Below, piece after piece: positions 8,499 through 17,906 of a DNA stretch of 64,000 bases. This stretch comes from Amycolatopsis sp. FDAARGOS 1241. Lineage in GTDB: Bacteria > Actinomycetota > Actinomycetes > Mycobacteriales > Pseudonocardiaceae. The notes under the pieces were generated by a model. The model ran no database searches, was not told the origin of the DNA, and was given only the letters and a program-made list of their open reading frames with translations. Position 1 is the stretch's first letter. Each line of letters starts with the position of its first letter. The translations under genes and the position numbers were made by a program. The stretch is taken from the NCBI RefSeq assembly GCF_016889705.1, contig NZ_CP069526.1, forward strand, positions 5,270,001 to 5,334,000. The letters are read 5' to 3'.

Positions 8499-11178
8499 GG
8501 GCGCGGGGCGGACGTCCCCGTGTCACCCACCGGAAGAGCTCGTCGGCGCCCCAGACGAGTACCGGCATCGGCAGCAGCATCGCGAGCGCCCACGCGGGCA
8601 GCGGCGCCATGCCGAAGACGTCCCTGATCCCCGGTGCGTAGATCAGCAGAGCGGCGAACAGCACCTCGAACACGAGGCCCCAGAGCAGCAGCCGGTTCGT
8701 GGTGAGGCCGACCTCTCGCAGCGGCACGCGTTCGGTCCGCGAAGCGAACGCCGTGCCGATCTGGCACGCCACGATCGCCGCGAAGCTCGCCGTGGTGGCC
8801 TGCAAGTACGCGTGGTGCAACGGCGCGCCCGCCGAGACGTCGGCTCCCGGCTGCCAGCCGGCGGTCCACAGCACCGCGAAGTACGCCGCCAGGACCAGGA
8901 TCCCCGACAGCAGGCCCATGATCGCCCACGCCCGAAGGAGCATCCGGCCGGTCACCACGCCTTCGCGCCGGTCCCGGGGCGGGCGCGCCATCAGTCCGGG
9001 CTCCGCCGGCTCGCGCCCCAGGGCGAGCGCCGGCAGCGTCTCCGTCCCCAGGTCGATCGCCAGGATCTGCAGCACGGTCAGCGGCAGCGGGACTGCCCCG
9101 CCGGAGATGGCGAAGATCAGGAACGGGAGTACCTCGGGTACCGCGTGGGCGAAGATGTACAGCACGAACTTGCGGACGTTGTCGAACACCCGCCGGCCCT
9201 CGCGCACCCCGGCCACAATGGTTGCGAAGTTGTCGTCGGTGAGCACGACCGTAGCCGCTTCCTTCGCCACATCGGTGCCACCGATACCCATCGCGACACC
9301 GATGTCGGCACGGCGCAGCGCGGGAGCGTCGTTCACCCCATCGCCGGTCATGGCGACGACCTGATCGCAGTGGCGCAGTGCATCGGCGATGCGCAGCTTG
9401 TCTTCCGGCGTCGCGCGGGAGAACACCACTTCGCCGCCCTTGAGGAGCGCTGCGTCGAGGTCGGGTTCCGGCATCTTCGCCAGGTCGCCGCCTTCGACGA
9501 CGCAGTCGGCGCCGATGCCGACGCGGCGGGCGATCTCAGCGGCGGTCAGGCCGTTGTCCCCGGTCACGACGTGGACCTTGATCCCCGCCGAGTGGCAGTC
9601 GGCCACCGCCGGGGCGACCTCGGGGCGCGGCGGATCGACGAGACCAGCGAACCCGACGAGGGTCAGCCCGCTTTCGGCTTCGCTGCGGCTCGCAGGGGCA
9701 GTGGGGACCACCCGGCGCGCGATCGCCAGCACGCGCAGCGCCCGCCGGGCCATGTCGTCGGCCTGGCCGGTCAGCTCAATCCGGCGCTGCGGGGTGATCA
9801 GCGCTTCGGTGCCGGATTCCGTCAGCTCCGTCGTGCACAGCGGGAGCACCTGCTCCGGAGCGCCCTTCGTAGCCACCACGAGCTCTTCGCCGAGAAGATC
9901 CACAGTGGACATTCGCTTGAGGCGGGGGTCGAACGGGTGCAGCACCCGGCGCGCCGCATCACGCGCGGCCGCCGAGACGTCCGCCCCGCGCTCGGCGGCG
10001 TACGACAGCAGTGCGAGCTCGGTCGGGTCCCCGGATCCGGTGGCGAGGTCCGCGGTGCTGCACCGCGCGAGCACTGCGACAGCCACGGGTTGTGCCGACG
10101 GTGCTCCGGACGGGTCCCGCAGTTCCTCGACCCGCATCGAGTTCCGGGTCAAGGTCCCTGTCTTGTCGGTGCAGATGACGGTGGTCGAGCCCAGCGTCTC
10201 CACCGCCGACAGCCGTTTGACCAGAGCGCCGGCCTTCGCCATCGACCGCACGCCCGCCGCCAGGGCCAGGGTGATCGTGGGCAGCAGTCCCTCGGGCACA
10301 TTGGCCACGAGGAGCCCGATGGCGAACACAAACGCGGCCGACCACGAAAGGCCCGCGACCACGCCGAGCGGCAGGAACCCCACACCAACAACCAGGGCGA
10401 CCCCGGCGATCAGCCAAGCGACCCGTCGCACTTGCCGCTCGAGCGGGCTCTCTTCGCGGCCGATGCGGGCCGACAGTGAAGCGATCCGGCCGATCTCGGT
10501 GTGCCGCCCGGTCGCGTGCACGACCGCGCGGGCGGCGCCTGCCACGCACACCGTGCCGCTGAACACCAGCACCGGTGAGTCGATCGGCCGCACAGCATCG
10601 TCTGCGGCATCGGCAGTACGAGTGACAGGAGCGGACTCACCGGTGAGCATCGAGGCGTCGACGTCGAGAGTCCCGTCGACGAGCCGGGCGTCCGCGGGAA
10701 CCCGATCCCCTTCGGCGAGCAGGACGACGTCGCCGCGGACCAGTTCACTCGCCGCCACGTGGGCGACGACCCCGTCACGTACCACCGAGGTGCGCTCCGG
10801 CAGGTACTCGCCCAGCGCCTCCACCGCGCGTTCGGCCTGTTGCTCCTGGTAGAACGCGAGCAGTCCGTTGAGGACGATCACTCCGACGATGGCCACGGCG
10901 AGGTTCGTCGTCCCCGCGAACCAGGCGAGGCCGGCGGCGACCCAGAGCAGCAGGGCCAGCGGGTGGCCGAACTGGCGCAGCAACTCGAGCGGCCATCGCG
11001 TACGCCCGCGACGCGGCAGCTCATTCGGTCCCTCCACCTGCAGCCTGCGCGCAGCTTCGCGGGCGGTGAGCCCGCCTGATGCAGATCGGAGGTCTCGCAG
11101 CAGCAGATCGACCGGCTCGCGGGCGTCGACGTCGGGAGCTTCGGGCTCCGCGCCTGACGGCCGGACGTGCGTGGTCAT
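8494..11178 (-). CDS. P-type cation ATPase, CtpF-like (P2-type)
   Basis: An 894-residue cation pump of the inner membrane. Motifs visible: actuator TGES (179-182), PEGL in transmembrane helix 4 ([13 protein letters not shown], residues 295-307), phosphorylation site DKTGTLT with Asp338, and the hinge [15 protein letters not shown]. The N-terminal cation-ATPase domain and C-terminal helices are present. PEGL-type pumps transport Ca2+ or other hard cations. M. tuberculosis CtpF (Rv1997) is a DosR-regulated homologue. Its ATG overlaps the stop of the upstream gene (ATGA), so translation is probably coupled; it ends the hsp20-acyl-CoA synthetase-ackA run. Confidence 0.9.
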   Translation of the reverse strand: MTTHVRPSGAEPEAPDVDAREPVDLLLRDLRSASGGLTAREAARRLQVEGPNELPRRGRTRWPLELLRQFGHPLALLLWVAAGLAWFAGTTNLAVAIVGVIVLNGLLAFYQEQQAERAVEALGEYLPERTSVVRDGVVAHVAASELVRGDVVLLAEGDRVPADARLVDGTLDVDASMLTGESAPVTRTADAADDAVRPIDSPVLVFSGTVCVAGAARAVVHATGRHTEIGRIASLSARIGREESPLERQVRRVAWLIAGVALVVGVGFLPLGVVAGLSWSAAFVFAIGLLVANVPEGLLPTITLALAAGVRSMAKAGALVKRLSAVETLGSTTVICTDKTGTLTRNSMRVEELRDPSGAPSAQPVAVAVLARCSTADLATGSGDPTELALLSYAAERGADVSAAARDAARRVLHPFDPRLKRMSTVDLLGEELVVATKGAPEQVLPLCTTELTESGTEALITPQRRIELTGQADDMARRALRVLAIARRVVPTAPASRSEAESGLTLVGFAGLVDPPRPEVAPAVADCHSAGIKVHVVTGDNGLTAAEIARRVGIGADCVVEGGDLAKMPEPDLDAALLKGGEVVFSRATPEDKLRIADALRHCDQVVAMTGDGVNDAPALRRADIGVAMGIGGTDVAKEAATVVLTDDNFATIVAGVREGRRVFDNVRKFVLYIFAHAVPEVLPFLIFAISGGAVPLPLTVLQILAIDLGTETLPALALGREPAEPGLMARPPRDRREGVVTGRMLLRAWAIMGLLSGILVLAAYFAVLWTAGWQPGADVSAGAPLHHAYLQATTASFAAIVACQIGTAFASRTERVPLREVGLTTNRLLLWGLVFEVLFAALLIYAPGIRDVFGMAPLPAWALAMLLPMPVLVWGADELFRWVTRGRPPRAR

Positions 11179-11861
11179 CGCGGTCCTTCCGCCGGACCCG
11201 CGACGAGTACCACGGCCTGTGCGACGCTCGCGTGCCCCCCGATGATTGCTGAGCGGCTGAGGACTGCGGTCTTCAGCCCATGGGCTGCCGCGGCGAGGCG
11301 AAGGGTGTGGGTGACGGCACCGGCCAGGACCTGCTCGTCCGCGGTGTCGCGGTTCGTGAGCACCGGCAACCGGGAGCCGAAGCCCAGCGCCGCAGCGGGT
11401 TCCTCGGGTGGAAGCGGAACGACGCGAGTGCGAGGCCAGTCGTTCTCGCGCGCGAGAGCGGCGAGAACCTCCGCACCGACGGGCGCGGGTGTCTCCGGCC
11501 CAGACTCCGTCAACCGGCGCAGCGCCAGGTACCGGACCCAGTCGTGCTCCGTCGCCGGCGCCGGCTCCCGAACGCGCAGCACCGCTACGACGTCCGGCCG
11601 GTCCGGGTTGTGCGGGAAAAACATCCGGGAACGAGCGCCCAGGACCCGGAGCACCACCTTGGCAGTGGAGAGCGCGGCGCCGCATGCGCCGAGCGCCCGG
11701 TGCTCACCGCGGCCGTGCCGGGCCGGATTCAGCGCGACCGTGACCTCGTCCGGCCCCAGCTCGACGACGCACCGCGATGCCGGCAGCCGTGAGAGCGCGT
11801 CCACCAGCACGGCCCGGGTCGAGTGGTTCCAGTGAACCGCCGGTTCGGCCATGCTGGTCAT
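11175..11861 (-). CDS. Divergent Acg-like nitroreductase-fold protein, short
   Basis: A 228-residue protein related to the Acg (Rv2032) family. The stretch [19 protein letters not shown] matches the family's SCGAAL-NL block, and the following PDVVAVLRV and C-terminal [17 protein letters not shown] also align. It is about 100 residues shorter than the other copies and lacks the PSxHNTQPW flavin-binding start, so it may not bind FMN in the usual way. It overlaps both neighbours by four bases (acetate kinase upstream, ATPase downstream), indicating a tightly coupled operon. Function unknown. Confidence 0.6.
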   Translation of the reverse strand: MTSMAEPAVHWNHSTRAVLVDALSRLPASRCVVELGPDEVTVALNPARHGRGEHRALGACGAALSTAKVVLRVLGARSRMFFPHNPDRPDVVAVLRVREPAPATEHDWVRYLALRRLTESGPETPAPVGAEVLAALARENDWPRTRVVPLPPEEPAAALGFGSRLPVLTNRDTADEQVLAGAVTHTLRLAAAAHGLKTAVLSRSAIIGGHASVAQAVVLVAGPAEGPR

Positions 11862-12949
11862 CGCGGCACCCGTTCGCGCAGGATGGCTTCGGCGCCGCGG
11901 GCGAGCTCGAGTTCTTCCCGGGTCCGCACGATCAGCACGGGTGCCGCCGAGCCCGGCGCGCTGATGACCCGGTCGGCGTCGGTGCGCTCCAACGGGGCCA
12001 CGCGCAGGCCCAGTACGCCGAGACCGGCGGTGACAGCGGCAACCACCTCCGGCTGGTACTCGGCCACTCCGCCGGTGAACACGAGGGCATCGAGCCGATC
12101 GAGGTTCGTCGCCAGGGCGCCGATCTCCCGCCGCAGCCGGTGCACGTAGACCTCGACGGCCAGTTTCGCGTCCGGATCGCCGGCCGCGGCCGCGACCAGC
12201 GCCGAACCCAGATCACCGCTACCGCCGCACATGCCCGCGATCCCGGACCGCTGGTAGAGCGCCTCGCTCATCTCCTCCGGCCCCATCGGCGCCGTCTTCA
12301 TCACGTGCAGCAGCAGCCCCGGGTCGATCGAGCCCGATCGGGTGGCCATCGCAGGCCCCTCCAGCGGCGTGAACCCCATCGACGTGTCAGCGCTCGCGCC
12401 GTCACGCACGGCAGTGACCGACACGCCCGCGCCGACATGCGCACACACCAGCTGCAGATCCGTTGCCACCTTTCCCAGCAGGACCGCGGCGCGGCGCACC
12501 ACGTAACCGCACGACAAGCCGTGGAACCCGTAACGGCGCAACCGGCCCTGCCGCGTCCACGCACGCGGCAGCGGGTAATGCGCGGCGGCAGCGGGCAGGC
12601 CCGAGTGGAACGCGGTGTCAAAGCACGCCACCACCGGCACACCGGGCAACAGAGCCCGCACCGCGCGGGCCACCGACAACGACGCGGGCTGGTGCAGCGG
12701 CGCGAGCGGCACGAGCCGCTCCAGGTTCGCCAGCAGGTCGTCGGTCACCAGCGCCGGCGCCTTCTGCGAGCCGCCGTGGACGAAACGAACCGCGACCGCG
12801 TCCGGGCGCGCCCAGCGGTGCACCGCATCCAAGACCAGCCGCGGTTCGGTCAGCTGCCACGCCGTCCAACCCACGGCGATGCCGTCTTCGACCAAGGCGG
12901 CTTTCAGGTTCGACGAACCAGGATTAAGGGTCAGGACTCGCACGGTCAC
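11858..12949 (-). CDS. ackA: Acetate kinase
   Basis: Converts acetyl phosphate + ADP to acetate + ATP (or the reverse). The 363-residue protein has the N-terminal phosphate-binding LNPGSSNLKAAL, the VACFDTAFH signature, the YGFHGLSCGYV block and the VFTGGVAEYQPEV region. It is somewhat shorter than typical (about 400). Its position 12 bases behind an ADP-forming acyl-CoA synthetase rather than beside phosphotransacetylase is unusual: both enzymes can make ATP while releasing acetate, so the pair looks designed for fermentative energy conservation. Confidence 0.92.
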   Translation of the reverse strand: MTVRVLTLNPGSSNLKAALVEDGIAVGWTAWQLTEPRLVLDAVHRWARPDAVAVRFVHGGSQKAPALVTDDLLANLERLVPLAPLHQPASLSVARAVRALLPGVPVVACFDTAFHSGLPAAAAHYPLPRAWTRQGRLRRYGFHGLSCGYVVRRAAVLLGKVATDLQLVCAHVGAGVSVTAVRDGASADTSMGFTPLEGPAMATRSGSIDPGLLLHVMKTAPMGPEEMSEALYQRSGIAGMCGGSGDLGSALVAAAAGDPDAKLAVEVYVHRLRREIGALATNLDRLDALVFTGGVAEYQPEVVAAVTAGLGVLGLRVAPLERTDADRVISAPGSAAPVLIVRTREELELARGAEAILRERVPR

Positions 12950-12961
12950 TCCTCAGTCCGA

Positions 12962-15604
12962 TCAGCCCGGCAGGCGGCGGAGGAACGGATCAGCGCTCTC
13001 GCGGCGCGCCAGGCGCACGCGGACGTCGACGGCCACGCAACCAGCGGCGTGCGCTGCAAGGGGGTTGAGGTCCAGCTCGGCGAGCTCGGGAACCAGCACG
13101 GCCAATCGCGCGACCTCCAGCAGCACCTCACGCACAGCGGCCCGGTCGATCCCCGACGCCCACAACGCTTCCGACGACCGCAGGCCATCCAGCAGCAGGT
13201 CGGCGTCGGCGCCCGTCAGTGGCGCCAGGTGGGCAGTGTGATCGGCGACCAGATCAGCGTCGACGCCGCCAAGGCCGAACACCACGAGCGGGCCGAACAC
13301 CGGGTCCGATCGCACACCCACGAGGAGTTCGCGGCCGCAGTCGACCATGGGCTGGACCGCGACCCCTCGCAGAGCCGGGCCGAACCGGGCCTGCAGCAGC
13401 CGGTAGGCGTCTCGCGCCCCACCGGCGCCGTACACCTCGAGGAGGACGCCACCGCCCCGGGATTTGTGCTGGAGCCCTTGGGCATCGGCCTTGACTGCCA
13501 GTCGGCCCGCGAGGTCGCCTGCGACGCCGATCGCTTCCAGCTCGTCGCGGGCATAGCGCGTGGTGACGAGCGGGAGGCCGGCCAGCCGGAGCAGCTCGGA
13601 GGCGTCCGGTGGGGACAGCCAGCCGTCACCCTCGCCGGCGTGGTTCGCTGCGAAGGTCCGCAAGGCCGCAGCGTCGATGTCCGACAGCTCAGGCGCGTCG
13701 TCGCCGCGGTCGAGCCATTGCGCGTAGCGCGCGACCTTTCCCAAGACGGCTGCGGCGGCCGCCGGGTCGTCGTACGAGGCGGTCACTGGCGCACCGTCGT
13801 CGCCGACAGGAGCGACTCGCGCGCGTTGTTGACCGGGCTGGACGGCGAACACCGTCTTGCCTGTGCCTGGAACCACGTCGGCCACCACGGTCGCCGGATC
13901 ACCTACCGCCGTCGGGACCGTCGCCACGAGCACCGCGTCGACACCCTCGTCGGCCAGTACGGTTCGCAGAGCTTGGCCGAACGTGCCGGCCGGTGCCGCC
14001 GCCGTGGTGTCCACCGGGTTGTGCGGCGCAGCCTCCGCGGGGAGCAGCGCGCTCAACCGCTCCACCGTTCCAGCTGAAAAGCACGCCATCGTGAGGCCCT
14101 CGCGTTCGCACGCGTCGGCCGCGAGCACTCCGGCTCCCCCGGCGTTGCTCACCACCGCAACCCGCCGCCCGCGCGGCAACGGCTGCCACGACACTCCCGC
14201 GATCACATCGACCAATTCGGACACCGTGTCGACCGCGATGATCCCCGCCTGTTCGTAGAGCGCGTCCCGGGTCACCGCGGGCGTGGCGACGGCCGCGGTG
14301 TGCGAGGCGGCCGCCCGCTGGGCTGTGTCCCCGCTACCTGCGCGCACCGCCAGCACGGGGCGGGTGCGCGCCAACCGCGCGGCGAGCCGGCTGAACTTGC
14401 GCGGGTTGCCGAACGACTCCAAGTACAGCACCACGATCTGGGTTCGCCGGTCGCTCGCCCACCACAGCAGCAGATCGTTACCGCTCACGTCGTACTTGTC
14501 TCCTGTGGACACCAGCGCCGAGACCCCCAGCCCGAGCCCGGTCAGCGCTTCGGTGAGCGCGATGCCGACTCCGCCCGACTGGGTCGCGATCCCGATGCCA
14601 CCACGCAGCGGCGGCCGTTCGAGGAAAGTCACGTCGAGCGGACACGACGGCGCGGTCGAGACCACGCCCAGGCAGTTGGGCCCGACCAGACGCATCCCGT
14701 GTTCCCGCACGGCTTTGCGGACCCGTTCGCCGGCCGCGGTGCCGGTCAGGCCGGAGGTGATCATCACCACGGCGCGGACGCCGTGGGAACCGCACTCCTC
14801 GACCGCGTTCGCCGCAGCTTCAGCGGGCAGACAGACCACCGCCAGTTCCGGCACCACGCTCAACCCCGCGATCGAGGTGGCACAGCGGACTTCGAGGATT
14901 GACGACGCGTGTGGGTGAACGACCTCGACGTGCCCGGGATAACCGCTGCGTAGGAGGTTGGCGAGCACGGCGCGTCCGATCGAACCCGGTTGGCGCCCCA
15001 CCCCGATGACCACGATCGAGTCCGGGTTCAGGACGTGCGCGAGGCTCGCGGCCTCGGCGACCTCGTCGCGGTGTGCGACCGCGTCCGGGTAGTGGTCGGC
15101 GTCGAGCCACAGCGTCAGCGACCACTCGGCGCCGTCGCGGGCGACGCGGTAGGGCAAGCCCAGTTCGGAGAAGACTTTGATGACCTTCGCGTTTTCGGCG
15201 AGCACCTCCGCGACGAACCGGTCGATACCGGTGGCGTGCGCCGTCGCGGCGAGGTGTTCCAGCAGCAGGGTCGCGATCCCCTGCGCCCGGTGGGTCCCGT
15301 CGACCACCAGAGCGATCTCGGCCTCCGCTGAGCCAGGGCGCCGTTCGTAGTGGGCCACGCCCGCAAGCTCCGACCCGAGGAAGCACCCCAGCCCGGCGTG
15401 GGCCTCGCCCGGCTCTCCTGCGATGCGGCCCGCTAACCGGTCCATCGTGGACGGTAACGGGCCGAAGAAGCGGAAGTAGCGGTCGCGTTCGTCCAGCCGG
15501 GTGTGCAACGCCAGCACGGCGTCCGCGTCCCCCGGCCCCAGCGTCCGGACGACACCGACCTCACCGTCGGCCAGCAGCACCCTCGCGGGCAGGTCCGCGT
15601 TCAT
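12962..15604 (-). CDS. GNAT acetyltransferase fused to ADP-forming acyl-CoA synthetase
   Basis: An 880-residue fusion. Residues about 1-175 form a GNAT acetyltransferase (acetyl-CoA loop ALVVDGTHRAQGIATLLLEHL). A CoA-binding Rossmann domain follows (IVVIGVGRQPGSIGRAVLANLL), then a succinyl-CoA-ligase-like domain carrying the phosphohistidine block ASHTAAVA, and a C-terminal ATP-grasp domain (KADAQGLQHKSRGGG, VQPMVDCGREL). E. coli PatZ has the GNAT at the other end; the N-terminal order is known in actinomycetes. Either role is possible: lysine acetylation of metabolic enzymes, or acetyl-CoA + ADP + Pi to acetate + ATP. The adjacent ackA favours an energy role; intactness of both halves suggests both. 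Confidence 0.82.
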   Translation of the reverse strand: MNADLPARVLLADGEVGVVRTLGPGDADAVLALHTRLDERDRYFRFFGPLPSTMDRLAGRIAGEPGEAHAGLGCFLGSELAGVAHYERRPGSAEAEIALVVDGTHRAQGIATLLLEHLAATAHATGIDRFVAEVLAENAKVIKVFSELGLPYRVARDGAEWSLTLWLDADHYPDAVAHRDEVAEAASLAHVLNPDSIVVIGVGRQPGSIGRAVLANLLRSGYPGHVEVVHPHASSILEVRCATSIAGLSVVPELAVVCLPAEAAANAVEECGSHGVRAVVMITSGLTGTAAGERVRKAVREHGMRLVGPNCLGVVSTAPSCPLDVTFLERPPLRGGIGIATQSGGVGIALTEALTGLGLGVSALVSTGDKYDVSGNDLLLWWASDRRTQIVVLYLESFGNPRKFSRLAARLARTRPVLAVRAGSGDTAQRAAASHTAAVATPAVTRDALYEQAGIIAVDTVSELVDVIAGVSWQPLPRGRRVAVVSNAGGAGVLAADACEREGLTMACFSAGTVERLSALLPAEAAPHNPVDTTAAAPAGTFGQALRTVLADEGVDAVLVATVPTAVGDPATVVADVVPGTGKTVFAVQPGQQRARVAPVGDDGAPVTASYDDPAAAAAVLGKVARYAQWLDRGDDAPELSDIDAAALRTFAANHAGEGDGWLSPPDASELLRLAGLPLVTTRYARDELEAIGVAGDLAGRLAVKADAQGLQHKSRGGGVLLEVYGAGGARDAYRLLQARFGPALRGVAVQPMVDCGRELLVGVRSDPVFGPLVVFGLGGVDADLVADHTAHLAPLTGADADLLLDGLRSSEALWASGIDRAAVREVLLEVARLAVLVPELAELDLNPLAAHAAGCVAVDVRVRLARRESADPFLRRLPG

Positions 15605-15624
15605 GGCTCTCCTCGTGCACAGCC

Positions 15625-15656
15625 GTGGTGGGCGCGGCCGCGACCACGCCCACCAC
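15625..15656. terminator. Intercistronic hairpin between hsp20 and the acyl-CoA synthetase
   Basis: Perfect 10-base inverted repeat GTGGTGGGCG / CGCCCACCAC with a 12-base loop in the 60-base gap. It may partly terminate transcription or protect the hsp20 message, making hsp20 more abundant than the downstream genes. Confidence 0.45.
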
Positions 15657-15664
15657 CGGCGGCC

Positions 15665-16072
15665 TCAGGCCTTGTCGACGTGGATTTTTATTTGCTTCTC
15701 GTGCGGCCGCTCAGCCATCGGCATGGTGATCTCGAGGATGCCGTCGGCGTACTTGGCCTCCACCTTCGAGGCCTCGGCCCCAGCGGGCAGCGCCACGGTG
15801 CGGCTGAACTTCCCGTAGTAGAATTCGCTGTGCCCGCCGGTGGTCTCCTTCGCCTCGCGCTCAGCTTCGATGGTCAGCATCCCCTCGTGCGTCCTCACCG
15901 AGATGTGCTTGTCGGGCTCGAACCCGGGCAGCTCTGCGCGAATGGTGTATTTGCCCTCCTCAGTGGAATCCTCGATCCGCACCGGGTTGTGCTCCCCGAA
16001 CGGCCAGGGGTTGTCCAGCCAGGCGGCGATGCTCGGCAGCGTCATCCGGGAACCCGGCAGCAGTCCAGGCAT
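15665..16072 (-). CDS. Small heat-shock protein Hsp20 (alpha-crystallin type)
   Basis: A 135-residue cytosolic holdase. The alpha-crystallin domain runs from about residue 35 (IRAELPGFEPDKHISV) to the C-terminal GILEITMPM, which carries the G-x-L motif. The start is the ATG behind GAGAGGAGTGAGC; an upstream in-frame ATG exists but lacks a ribosome site. The family's best-known actinobacterial member is HspX/Acr (Rv2031c), the hallmark of the DosR regulon. A strong DosR-like box lies 86 bases upstream. It heads the longest minus-strand run of the island. Confidence 0.92.
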   Translation of the reverse strand: MPGLLPGSRMTLPSIAAWLDNPWPFGEHNPVRIEDSTEEGKYTIRAELPGFEPDKHISVRTHEGMLTIEAEREAKETTGGHSEFYYGKFSRTVALPAGAEASKVEAKYADGILEITMPMAERPHEKQIKIHVDKA

Positions 16073-16724
16073 GCTCACTCCTCTCTCCGTTTTCGGCTTC
16101 ACACTCAGGAAACTCCCGTACGCTCCTTCGGCGACGCGGCCGGACTACCCGAAGGGTCAGGACGAAGGTCCCCGCACCGGATGCAGGACGGTCAACTTTC
16201 GCGCTCCTCCCCCGCGGCACCACGGCAAGTTCACCGGCGATGGCCCGGGCCCACGCGCGGATCACCGGCCAGTCGCGGTTGTCCCCGTCTTTCACCCGCA
16301 GGGCAGCCACCACCGCCCGTTCGGGGAAGCGCAGCCGCGCGCGCTCGACCCGGCCACCGAAAAGCCGGTGCTCGCGGGCAGCCGTGTCGGTCAGCACATC
16401 CGAAACGTCGACGGGGTCCGAACCGGGCCGTCTCCGCTGACCCACCGGTCCGCTCGAAAAGAGCCACACAGGAAGCCGTCTCAGCTCGCCCTGGTGCTCG
16501 TGCGCAAGCCTCTGGGCGCTGTCGAGCCAGTGCCCGAGGTAGACGGCGCTACCGAGCACGACCGCGTCGTACCCCGCGAGCGACGTGACGTGCTCTGCGT
16601 CGACCACCTCCACCTGCGCCGCGACACCGGTTTCCTCCAACGTCATCGCAGCCGTGGCGGCGATCTGCTCGGCGATCTCCCTGGTGGCCCCGTGGCGGGT
16701 CGCCACCGCGACGAGGACCCTCAT
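15960..16724 (-). CDS. Flavodoxin-domain protein with abnormal C-terminal extension
   Basis: The first ~165 residues are a flavodoxin (FMN-binding) domain of the HemG-like class: start MRVLVAVATRHGATREIAEQIA with the FMN phosphate loop, then YDAVVLGSAVYLGHW and the closing helix WPVIRAWARAIAGEL. The frame then continues about 85 residues of low-complexity Arg/Glu-rich sequence through the hsp20 promoter and 113 bases into hsp20 in another frame. The natural stop was probably lost by a frameshift near 16220. An FMN electron carrier fits the oxygen-limited setting. Confidence 0.7.
   Translation of the reverse strand: MRVLVAVATRHGATREIAEQIAATAAMTLEETGVAAQVEVVDAEHVTSLAGYDAVVLGSAVYLGHWLDSAQRLAHEHQGELRRLPVWLFSSGPVGQRRRPGSDPVDVSDVLTDTAAREHRLFGGRVERARLRFPERAVVAALRVKDGDNRDWPVIRAWARAIAGELAVVPRGRSAKVDRPASGAGTFVLTLRVVRPRRRRSVREFPECEAENGERSEHAWTAAGFPDDAAEHRRLAGQPLAVRGAQPGADRGFH
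16158..16173 (-). promoter_or_regulatory. DosR-like box upstream of hsp20
   Basis: Minus-strand GGGGACCTTCGTCCTG, sharing its first 14 bases with the GAPDH site. It lies 86 bases upstream of the hsp20 start and inside the frame of the abnormal flavodoxin tail, which argues that the tail is not selected as protein. Confidence 0.6.
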
Positions 16725-16784
16725 GGCGGTACGCCTTTCGGTGAAGAACACCCACGGTGCTCGCCGCACCCTTCGCACGGGAGA

Positions 16785-16800
16785 GCAGGAAGTCCCTTCC
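16785..16800. promoter_or_regulatory. Possible DosR half-site between divergent flavodoxin and SRPBCC genes
   Basis: GCAGGAAGTCCCTTCC contains the half-site GGGACTTCC on the minus strand. The second half is weak. It is placed between two divergent genes, 62 bases from the flavodoxin start. Confidence 0.25.
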
Positions 16801-16897
16801 AGTGGTGACGAAATCGGGTCCGGCCAGACCTTCTGCTCCTGGCGGGCACGGGAAACGCCGTCCCAGCCTGGAATCAAGCCCGTCCGCAGGAGGCACC

Positions 16898-17524
16898 ATG
16901 ACCCAGCACCAGCCGCAGGCCCCCGACCTGCTCGGCGACCGCTTCGCTCCGCGCCCGCATTTCACGGTCGTGCGCCACGCGGTCATCGATGCACCGATCA
17001 AGGAAGCCTACGCGGCGGCCCGCGATCTTGACCTGACCGACATCCATCGTGGACTCTTCACGACGGCCGAACGGCTGCGCGAACTGCCCGCGCGCTGGCG
17101 TCGCGGCCGGCACGGCCCGCCCCGCCGGCCGACGCGCCTGACCATCGACGACCTCGACCGCGGATCGGACTGGACCCTGCTGGGCGAGCACCCCGGTACC
17201 GAATTCGCCGTCGGCGTGGCCGGCAAGTTCTGGCGCCCCGTCATCGCCTGGCGGCGGGTGGAGCCAGAGGATTTCGCGGAATTCGCGGAACCCGGTTACG
17301 GAAAGCTCGTGATCACTTTCGGAGTCCGGCCCTACGGCGCACACCGCAGTCTGCTGACGATCGACACCCGCGTGCAGCTGACCGACCCACCCAGCTGGCT
17401 GAAGTTCCGCCGGTACTGGCGCGTCGCGTACCCGTTCACCCAGGCCGCTCACTCGACGCTGGTACGCACGATCGCGCAGGACGCGCGCGAACGGAGCCTC
17501 GCCGCGTACAGCCGCACGGACTGA
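16898..17524 (+). CDS. SRPBCC (START-like) superfamily protein
   Basis: A 208-residue protein with the layout of a polyketide-cyclase/START-like ligand-binding fold: an early beta strand and helix (HAVIDAPIKEAYAAARDLDL), a central strand series (GTEFAVGVAGKFWRP, YGKLVITFGVRPYG, RSLLTIDTRVQLTD) and a long C-terminal helix. Start ATG follows GCAGGAGGCACC. Such proteins hold a lipid or other hydrophobic ligand in a helix-grip cavity; nothing here shows which. It is followed by a strong terminator. Confidence 0.6.
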   Translation: MTQHQPQAPDLLGDRFAPRPHFTVVRHAVIDAPIKEAYAAARDLDLTDIHRGLFTTAERLRELPARWRRGRHGPPRRPTRLTIDDLDRGSDWTLLGEHPGTEFAVGVAGKFWRPVIAWRRVEPEDFAEFAEPGYGKLVITFGVRPYGAHRSLLTIDTRVQLTDPPSWLKFRRYWRVAYPFTQAAHSTLVRTIAQDARERSLAAYSRTD

Positions 17525-17537
17525 GCTCGCCGCTCGG

Positions 17538-17569
17538 GCCGGTTCCCGCCGCGCCTGGCGGGAACCGGC
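17538..17569. terminator. Strong hairpin between convergent genes
   Basis: Perfect 13-base stem GCCGGTTCCCGCC / GGCGGGAACCGGC with a 6-base loop, placed between the stops of the plus-strand SRPBCC gene and the minus-strand 56-residue gene. Confidence 0.75.
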
Positions 17570-17582
17570 TCGCGCTCGCCCG

Positions 17583-17753
17583 TCACGTTCCGGGCCCGGG
17601 TGTCGGCTCTGGCGCCACGTCCTTCTCGTTCTCCTCGATCGCGCGCCGCTCGCTGACCCACAGGTAGCGGCGGATCGCCGCGCTGCGCCGGTCGCGGTCG
17701 GCGACATCATGGCGTGCCTCTTCCTCGATCTGCGCCTTCTCCTTCTCGTCCAT
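17583..17753 (-). CDS. Small charged protein, 56 residues
   Basis: Not recognised. It opens MDEKEKAQIEEEARHDVADR, is rich in Glu, Arg and Ala, is predicted helical and ends with a proline-rich TPGPGT tail. A good ribosome site (AGGAG, 6 bases before the ATG) and a terminator just after the stop support it as a real gene. It is divergent from the M50 protease gene, and the DosR-like box at 17850 lies 97 bases upstream, so it may be co-regulated. Confidence 0.6.
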   Translation of the reverse strand: MDEKEKAQIEEEARHDVADRDRRSAAIRRYLWVSERRAIEENEKDVAPEPTPGPGT

Positions 17754-17849
17754 GGGTTTCTCCTGCGCGGGGTTCCTCCTGCGCGTGGGCTGTCATCGAA
17801 GGTAGGTGCGAGGCCGCCCGGAGCACTGCTTACGGACGTCCGCGGGCCT

Positions 17850-17865
17850 GGTGCCTTTGGTCCCT
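17850..17865 (-). promoter_or_regulatory. DosR-like box between divergent small gene and M50 protease
   Basis: Minus-strand AGGGACCAAAGGCACC. It is 42 bases before the protease start and 97 bases before the divergent small gene. Confidence 0.55.
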
Positions 17866-17906
17866 GCCAGCGAGGTGATGCGGCCCTGCCGGCGTTCCGG
17901 CTATTG

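Noticed and set aside
6164..8929. Longer PEP synthase start, adding ~170 residues upstream
   Set aside because: The added part is antisense-like sequence over the end of the ATPase gene, and the family's N-terminus begins at 8407.
8494..11685. Longer ATPase frame beginning inside the upstream Acg-like gene
   Set aside because: The ATG at 11178 overlaps the upstream stop in the usual ATGA manner and the family begins there.
11777..14077. Very long plus-strand open frame (766 codons) over ackA and the acyl-CoA synthetase
   Set aside because: Antisense shadow of high-GC coding DNA; composition is His/Arg/Gln-rich with no family match.
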